Both the position numbers and the translations under genes were made by a program. 64,000 nt of DNA from Neopestalotiopsis rosae (taxonomy: Eukaryota > Ascomycota > Sordariomycetes > Amphisphaeriales > Sporocadaceae): the NCBI GenBank assembly GCA_023078685.1, contig JALGAS010000001.1, positions 3,596,001-3,660,000 on the forward strand. Reading direction: 5' to 3'. Below the pieces are notes generated by a model. It had not been told where the DNA came from. It worked only from the letters and a program-made list of their open reading frames with translations, and did no database searches. Shown in pieces: positions 58,237 to 64,000 of this stretch; within the stretch, counting starts at the first letter, position 1, and every line of letters starts with the position of its first letter.

Positions 58237-59327
58237 TTAGTCCCAGTTATCTTTGCCAAAGAAATCAGCCAAATACTGCCTGAACCGCTTCCCCTCGCCC
58301 GCCTTGCTAATCTCCTCGACCTCGGCCTCGCTGAGCCGAAAGCCGGGCAGCTGCGCCAGGTACTCCTCGAGGCGCTCCCTCTTGGAGCTGGTCGTGATGA
58401 CGACAATGCCCCTCTCGACGTGCCACCTCAAGAGCACCGCGCTCTCGCTGACGCCGTGCGTGGCCGCGAGGCGCCCGACCACCTCGTCGACGGGGCCCGG
58501 CCCGGCCTTGGTCAGCGGCGTTAGCGGCGCAAAGGCTTCGACGGTGATGCCGTGGCCCTGGCAAAAGCGGACCAGCTCCGCGCGCGGGAGGTACGGGTGC
58601 AGCTCCATCTGGTTCACGGCCGGCTTGATCTTGGCTGTCTCTAGCACCGCCTGGACGTGCGGCACCAGGAAGTTTGACACGCCAATGTTGCGGGCGAGGC
58701 CTTTGTCGTGGCAGGCTTCCACTGCGGAAAGATGGTGAGATTAGCATAAAAGCCCAATGCGAGAAATCGGGAGTTTCCTTACTGTCGCGCCACACAGTCT
58801 GGAGGGCAGCAGGGTTTCCGCCTGCAGAGAATGGCTCGTGCAGCATGTAGAGGTCAATGTATTCGGTGCCGAGCTTCTCCAAGCTGCTTCTCAGTTGACC
58901 CTCGACGTCGGTGTGGCCAAAGACCTTGGTGGTTATAAAGAACTCGGATCTCGGTATACCCGACTCCTTGACCGCAAGCCCCAGTTCTGCCTCATTCTTG
59001 TAGTCTATTTCTGGTCAGTACACTGTTGCAGAAGCAATGTGCTCGGAAATGTGCATTTCCCGCTCTCCCAAGAGGGGTCAATATTTTCTTACACTGTGCG
59101 CCATCGAGATGGCGGTAACCCAAATCAATGGCAGCCTTGATGGCATCTATTGTTGGTCGATGAATCTCGCCTTCTACTTCCTTCATCCAAGCAGATCCAG
59201 TGCCGTACGCCAGCTATTGTGCAGGGCCATGGGTCAGTGATGAGTGACAGGTTGATGCGGTACCAGTAGAACGTACCTGGTCCACCTTGATACCAGATGA
59301 GAACTGAACCTTTGGAATCGCCGCCAT
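58237..59327 (-). CDS. Aldo-keto reductase
   Basis: Exons 59277-59327, 59093-59213, 58783-59004 and 58237-58721 give 292 aa. The catalytic tetrad of the superfamily is visible: Asp in YRHLDGAQYYKNE with the Tyr just after, Lys in FFITTKVFG and His in LYMLHEPF. The cofactor-binding end reads VVITTSSKRERLEEYL, suiting NADPH. NIGVSNF and NQMELHPYLP are further family marks. It reduces aldehydes, keto sugars or uronates; fungal relatives include xylose and D-galacturonate reductases, but the substrate here is unknown. It is convergent with the polyol-type dehydrogenase, and the pair could interconvert an aldose, a polyol and a ketose. Confidence 0.93.
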
Positions 59328-60297
59328 CTTGTTCCCTTTTCTATCTCCTTGAGCTCAATACTTGGCTATGCGATGGAGTGGTAGTATAATGCTAGAGGAA
59401 TACGAGCGGGTAAAGCACTCTGATGGGGATATGGCTCTGTACAGGGTATTCACTCCAGAAATAAAAGTTCAAATATGGATTTATCAGAATTATATTTCAA
59501 GAGCGACTATATACCACTTTATAGTACTGGGCTTATCTCTGGACTAATGTGAGTTCGACTCTCCGCAAAAGCGACTACCGACGTCGTCGGCAGGGGCGCC
59601 GGGTTAGCACTACCCGCCGGCCATGGCAGTTCCGACCAAAGCCCGTGATAGAGTCGAAATAAAAGATCGCTGAACAATCAACACATTTTCAGTTTCAGCT
59701 CGTTTAGGTGTACAAACGGAGAATACGAGGCTTACGACTCATGCATTTCTCTACTCAGCGATCCAAGTTATTGGGCACCGGGATGATTTTGCCCTTAACC
59801 GCCGTATTCTCCGGTCGCAGTGGCGCTTGCTCAGCCGAGACGGACATTAATCCACCATAATCAATCTCCGCGCTGACTCTGACCTCATTATAGTCCCTAG
59901 TATCTTAGTCAGATGATTTCTCGCTCTCGCTATCGTTATCGAAGAAGATTATTTCTATCCTCGAACATGGCTGTTAGGCTTGAGTGGCCTGTGTCACAGA
60001 AAATTGTATGGCGAGACAGCCTGTTATGGAGGCGTGCCGTGTGTTTTGGCAACGAAAATATTGAGAAAGTCCGCTGTATGTCTACAATCCATTTCATCAT
60101 TAAAGCTATATCTACACATCGCCGATCTGATGTTCTAGGAAGCAATGTCAATGCAAATGCCTTCGCCAACGCCTTTGAAAATGCTGCAGCACAGAGTATA
60201 TACAGCCACGAATGTCCCATCATGTCTCGTCCCAAAAGTTCTAGCGCATACTACCTCCAAGTCTCCGCCGTGAATAATCGACAATCCATGTCAGCAC
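59328..60297. other. Intergenic, no convincing gene
   Basis: Promoter side of the aldo-keto reductase and 3' flank of the RAD54-like gene. Frames antisense to the 3' end of the latter are not credible. Confidence 0.45.
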
Positions 60298-62709
60298 TTA
60301 ATGCGAAATGTATTGGAAAACTGCCGATACTTCGTGTTCACCGCACTCTTGTTGTAGCAAATGGTCTTGGATGGGTTTCAATCCTTCGTTGACAAAGTGG
60401 TTCCAAGTGCTCGTGTCACCGTAGAGCATAGCTGGAGCCTTGATATATTGCTTGCCGTCTGGCTTGCAACGTTTGCACTTGAACGTGTCATGTGTATCAC
60501 TCTTCGTATCTGCTCGGTACTGGAATAGCTCTCTCAGACTGTCGAGCGAAAAGTGACGTTCAACATCCTCGGCAGAATCAACAACGCAGGACGACAAGGA
60601 CTGCTTGTGACTTTGGCGCTGGAAGATCTTCTCCTCAATCGTGCCCGTTCCAATAAATCGATAAACGAAGCAGTCCTTCTTCTGTCCATCACGCCAGACA
60701 CGAGCAAGGGCTTGCTGATCGGACGCGGGGTTCCAATCCGGGTCGAACAGCACTAGACGATTGGCACCAATCAAGTTGAGACCACAGCCACCAGCTTTGC
60801 TGGATAACAAGAAGACAAACTCTTCGCCCTCGGGATTGTTGAATTTGTCAACCAGCTTTTGTCGTTTATTCACATTCATTGTACCATCGAGACGGAGACA
60901 GCCATAAGCACGGTTGCGGCAGAGTCGCTCGAATAGATCCAGCGTCGATGTGTAGTTGCTGATCAAGACAATCTTGTCATTGGTGTCTTGTCGAATGCGT
61001 GCAAGCATGCGGTCAAGCACCTGCATCTTACCTGAATACCACGGCTTGATGTCACGATCGCGGCCACGGGCCTCCTTTGGTACGTAATCCTCTGGCCAGT
61101 ACTGCTCAGAACCAGGTAGATCCTCACTGAGATTGAGCAGGTCGGGGTGATTGACCAGCTTTTTGAGAATACCAATGGCCTTGAGAGGTTGGCTTCCCTT
61201 GCCACGCAAGAGTGCCTGGATGTCAGGACTCTTGATAAAGTAGTTGTACAAGTCAAGCTGGAAAGGAGCCAGATTGCAGAAGACAACGTGCTCGTACTTG
61301 ACTGGCAAGTACTTGGACAAGAGGTCATTAGTTCTGCGGATGATGAACTTGTTGACCACGCCAAGCAACTCGGTCGTGCGCTCGTCGCCCTTTTGCTTAT
61401 CCAGATCTGTTGCGTCGGCATCGCGACCGCGTAGAATGGGGATTTCGAAGCGTTTGCGAAATTCTTGTCGAGTGCCGAGTAGTTCCGGATTGGCGAAACT
61501 AATAAGGGCAAAGTACTCTGACAGGTCATTCTGAATCGGCGTACCGGAAAGAATAACTCTTCTTGTGACATTGAGGCTGTTCAGAGCAGTGAATGTCTGA
61601 CTGTCACCGTTTTTCAATCGGTGGCCCTCGTCACAAAGCATTAGTCCGATCTTTGTGTTCTTCAATTCCTCTGCATTGAGTCTTAGAGTTTCATAAGAAA
61701 CAATGATCACTGGTCTGGTGACTGCTCGGCCACTGGAGATGGCCCACTGACGAAGTTGTCGGGTGAGTTCTTCCTTGGATGCCTTGCCATCAATGGCAAA
61801 AGGCGTTATGGCATCGGGGCCAAGCCACTTGACGAGTTCATTAGCCCAGTTGCGGACCAGTGATGAAGGACATGCGACGATGGCTTTCTGAATCGTGGTC
61901 TTTCCGGCCTCTGGTGATTGCTTCAACAAACTCCATAACAATGTGATGCACTGTAGCGTCTTTCCGAGACCCATCTCATCTGCCATGATGCAGCCATTGG
62001 CCTTGGCATCAATCAAGCCAGTGACACATCTGTACATAAATTTGACACCCTCGACTTGATGTGGTCTCAACACCTTGGCGAGCCGGGGATCAATGACGAC
62101 GGGCACTTTGGGGTGATCACCCTGCACCTTCTTCTTGATGCCCAGGATCTCGGCCAAGCTCTTGTGAAATAGTGGCTCCTCTAATTTTGGCTTTGCGGCT
62201 TCTTCTTGCTCCAGTTCTTCTTGCGGCTTCTTAGGTTCGTCTACTGTGGGATCGTAGAGCACGATGGCAAAGTCTCCGGCAGGGTCGTGCAGTGGTTTTG
62301 CCACGAATACTGCGCCCTGTCGGAGGCCTAGTGTAGGTGGTGGTCGATTCGGGTTGTAGTTGGCAGTTGCCTTATTGACAAAGGGTACCGAGAAGGCTTT
62401 TCTAAAGACCTTGTCCTTATCCTTGGCCTGAAACACTGGGAATCTGTTGACATCGCGATTGGCAAGGGCCAATCGGTCTTCATTGGTATAGGGCTTGTCC
62501 GCGCCGTCGGCTTCTCCATCAGCACCGCCATAATCAACCTTTCGCTTCTTTCGAGCGGGCCGATCGCTCGCAGGAGTTCTTGTTGCAGAGCCTGGGCATT
62601 TGAAAGGTTTGTGTAGACGCTCAATCGAGTCTGTCGGGCGGTATCGTGGACCAGGAGCAGGCGCTTTCTTCGCCAGCGGCGTCGAGACGGTTGGAGTCGC
62701 CCTGTGCTT
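60298..62709 (-). CDS. RAD54: RAD54-type SNF2 family DNA translocase
   Basis: One long exon encodes about 800 residues ending AVFQYISH. Both RecA-like lobes are complete: Walker A ADEMGLGKTLQ, DEGHRLKN, LSGTPIQNDLSEYF in lobe 1; LVNHPDLLNLS, LISNYTSTLDLFERLC, LRLDGTMNVNKRQ, LSSKAGGCGLNLIGANRLV and ALARVWRDGQKK in lobe 2. The N-terminal region has KPFKCPGS and a basic stretch (PARKKRKVDYGG), typical of fungal Rad54. It acts in the nucleus with Rad51 in homologous recombination, remodelling chromatin and driving strand exchange. The frame is open to about 62796 but contains no Met before the Walker A region. An intron ending TTGAAGCACAG (near 62710) followed by GGCGACTCC must join it to a short 5' exon that I could not place with certainty. 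Confidence 0.95.
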   Translation of the reverse strand, partial: KHRATPTVSTPLAKKAPAPGPRYRPTDSIERLHKPFKCPGSATRTPASDRPARKKRKVDYGGADGEADGADKPYTNEDRLALANRDVNRFPVFQAKDKDKVFRKAFSVPFVNKATANYNPNRPPPTLGLRQGAVFVAKPLHDPAGDFAIVLYDPTVDEPKKPQEELEQEEAAKPKLEEPLFHKSLAEILGIKKKVQGDHPKVPVVIDPRLAKVLRPHQVEGVKFMYRCVTGLIDAKANGCIMADEMGLGKTLQCITLLWSLLKQSPEAGKTTIQKAIVACPSSLVRNWANELVKWLGPDAITPFAIDGKASKEELTRQLRQWAISSGRAVTRPVIIVSYETLRLNAEELKNTKIGLMLCDEGHRLKNGDSQTFTALNSLNVTRRVILSGTPIQNDLSEYFALISFANPELLGTRQEFRKRFEIPILRGRDADATDLDKQKGDERTTELLGVVNKFIIRRTNDLLSKYLPVKYEHVVFCNLAPFQLDLYNYFIKSPDIQALLRGKGSQPLKAIGILKKLVNHPDLLNLSEDLPGSEQYWPEDYVPKEARGRDRDIKPWYSGKMQVLDRMLARIRQDTNDKIVLISNYTSTLDLFERLCRNRAYGCLRLDGTMNVNKRQKLVDKFNNPEGEEFVFLLSSKAGGCGLNLIGANRLVLFDPDWNPASDQQALARVWRDGQKKDCFVYRFIGTGTIEEKIFQRQSHKQSLSSCVVDSAEDVERHFSLDSLRELFQYRADTKSDTHDTFKCKRCKPDGKQYIKAPAMLYGDTSTWNHFVNEGLKPIQDHLLQQECGEHEVSAVFQYISH

Positions 62710-62796
62710 CAAGGTCAGTTTTGAACTAGGCGCTATAAGTGTAATACTATGCGATGATGAAGACGTACATTTACTGTCCCGGTGTTGATGGCACAA

Positions 62797-63866
62797 TCTT
62801 TTTTTCCGAGTCCAGTTCCAGGCAAAGAGAAAAGAGTGTTATTAAGAGGAATTTGACTAACGCCGAATCAATTTGCCACCATGTCGCAAAAGAAACAAGA
62901 AGATGATGGCGAATGTGGCAGTTTGTTGACTATGCGGAAAGCGCGACGCGACTGCTAGTGGGTGCCCGCAACAGGCAGCGACACGGGCTCACATGACCTA
63001 GAGTGCGCGCGGAAAGTGCTTTGAAGCTGGGGGGTCTTGCCACAGAGTCACGCTAGGATTAAAGTGCTCGATGCAGGTACCCATTACTAATTCAACGATT
63101 ATCACATGCGAACGCAAATTATCTAACAATTCGATGATTGTAATAGTACAACTGTGAAGTTGTTACGAATAGGCTGCTGTTGGAATACTTCTTAAAAACA
63201 AAATAATAATATTGATCTAGTATTCTGCGCCCATCGAGTGCATCATTCGCATTACCTACGGCGTTGGGCTCTTTGGCAAAATCCTCAGTTGCTCTTCCAA
63301 TAAGAATGACTGCATGACCAGGATTACCTATTCTGGAGAATTGCCTATATGAGCAGGAAGAACATGGAGGTTTGTAGAGACATCTAGCAATGACGTTACA
63401 TGAAATCCTCTTTCGATGTCAGTATTGCTGAGGACAATCGCTACGGTATATGAGTAGGTACAGATGAATAGCTTTACCTTTAAGGGCTTGCGAACGGGAC
63501 GGCTCGGCTGATTGCCCCTCACCAAGACAGCGGGGCAGATCTCCAAAGGGTTTTGCTTGATTGAGGGCATTACCTACCCTCTTCCTTCCCAATGCATGTC
63601 TCAGTCTATATCCAATCACATTTTGCCCATTTCTTGCTGGCACTAGAATGTATACGTATATTCATTGTGTCATCCACTAAAAAGCCTTGAAGATCTATAG
63701 TACATACTGTTCTCAGGTCTTTTATATACTCAATTCCGCATCATTTCCACCAAGTCCAGGTGGCACCAGTACATCCAACACCACACTGAGCCGAGGCTAA
63801 CTGGCGACTTGACTGTCGCTTCACTCCGGCCCCAATACAGGCACTCTTCCACCCTCGGACGCAAAT
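62797..63866. other. Divergent intergenic region, upstream exon of RAD54 probably here
   Basis: It should hold the first exon and promoter of the RAD54-like gene and the promoter of the carrier gene. The minus strand has an ATG near 62880 that meets a TGA after four codons. Frames at 63328-63643 are not credible. Confidence 0.4.
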
Positions 63867-64000
63867 ATGTCGGCAGACTTTTGGGCAGGGTACATCAGTG
63901 GTGCAATCGGAATCCTCGTCGGTAATCCACTAGACATTCTCAAAGTGCGACTCCAAGCAAAGGACGCAATCGGCGCTCAGAATGCTTCTTCGTACCTCCG
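63867..64000 (+). CDS. Mitochondrial carrier family protein, 5' part only
   Basis: The frame begins MSADFWAGYISGAIGILVGN and continues with PLDILKVRLQAKDAIG, the first P-x-[DE]-x-x-[KR]-x-R signature of the SLC25 family after the first membrane helix. It then runs off the window. The protein should exchange metabolites across the inner mitochondrial membrane. The carried substrate cannot be told from one third of a repeat. The start ATG directly precedes the helix, as usual. Confidence 0.85.
   Translation, partial: MSADFWAGYISGAIGILVGNPLDILKVRLQAKDAIGAQNASSYL

Noticed and set aside
59545..59570. tRNA-like GAGTTCGACTCTC segment
   Set aside because: It resembles a T-arm, but no matching acceptor stem, D-arm or anticodon stem is found at the right distance upstream.
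59913..60392. 159-codon plus-strand frame
   Set aside because: Partly antisense to the 3' end of the RAD54-like gene, with no protein features.
1..64000. CRISPR arrays, bacterial operons or phage genes
   Set aside because: No direct-repeat/spacer pattern, no ribosome-binding-site-led operons; the spliced genes and 5S form show a fungal nuclear genome.

Overview
This window is nuclear DNA from a filamentous ascomycete, most likely Pezizomycotina of the Sordariomycetes/Hypocreales type. The genes are densely spaced and carry many short introns (about 50-110 bp) with CTRAC-like branch sites. Gene families typical of these fungi are present: several Zn2Cys6 regulators, a HET-domain protein, a secreted pepsin-type protease and a dispersed 5S rRNA gene. 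No species can be named from the sequence alone.

Layout. The left edge (1-618) holds the 5' part of an unrecognised minus-strand gene. From 1.3 to 17.6 kb lies a metabolic neighbourhood: a secreted M35-like metalloprotease with an in-frame TGA, an MFS sugar-type transporter, a Zn2Cys6 regulator divergent from a phytanoyl-CoA-dioxygenase-like enzyme (frameshifted), a second Zn2Cys6 regulator, a PLP serine/threonine dehydratase-like enzyme divergent from a Nit2-type amidase, and two tandem RidA enamine deaminases. The enzymes could form one amino-acid catabolic chain: hydroxylation, then dehydration to an enamine, then RidA hydrolysis, then amide hydrolysis. This is an inference from family functions and co-location. 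Next come a small orphan gene, a CorA-like membrane protein gene with two apparent frameshifts, a large protein kinase fused to a von Willebrand A-type domain, a mitochondrial-type thiamine-diphosphate enzyme, and a short-chain dehydrogenase.

From 31.4 to 42.6 kb the window is accessory in character. It holds AT-rich sequence, fragments of Fot1/pogo and Tc1/mariner transposases, a 5S rRNA gene, a HET-domain gene, and a 3.8 kb stretch with no convincing gene.

From 42.6 to 59.3 kb the order is: secreted aspartic protease, M28 aminopeptidase with PA domain, dienelactone-hydrolase-like/SnoaL fusion, Zn2Cys6 regulator, HpcH/HpaI aldolase, Dal5-type transporter, zinc alcohol dehydrogenase and aldo-keto reductase. 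The last five look like an inducible catabolic module for a sugar acid or polyol. The right edge is core genome: a RAD54 homologue and the start of a mitochondrial carrier.

Three introns appear to be GC-AG rather than GT-AG. Exon boundaries were read by hand from splice consensus, phase and protein continuity. For most genes the summed coding length is a whole number of codons, and exceptions are stated in the entries.
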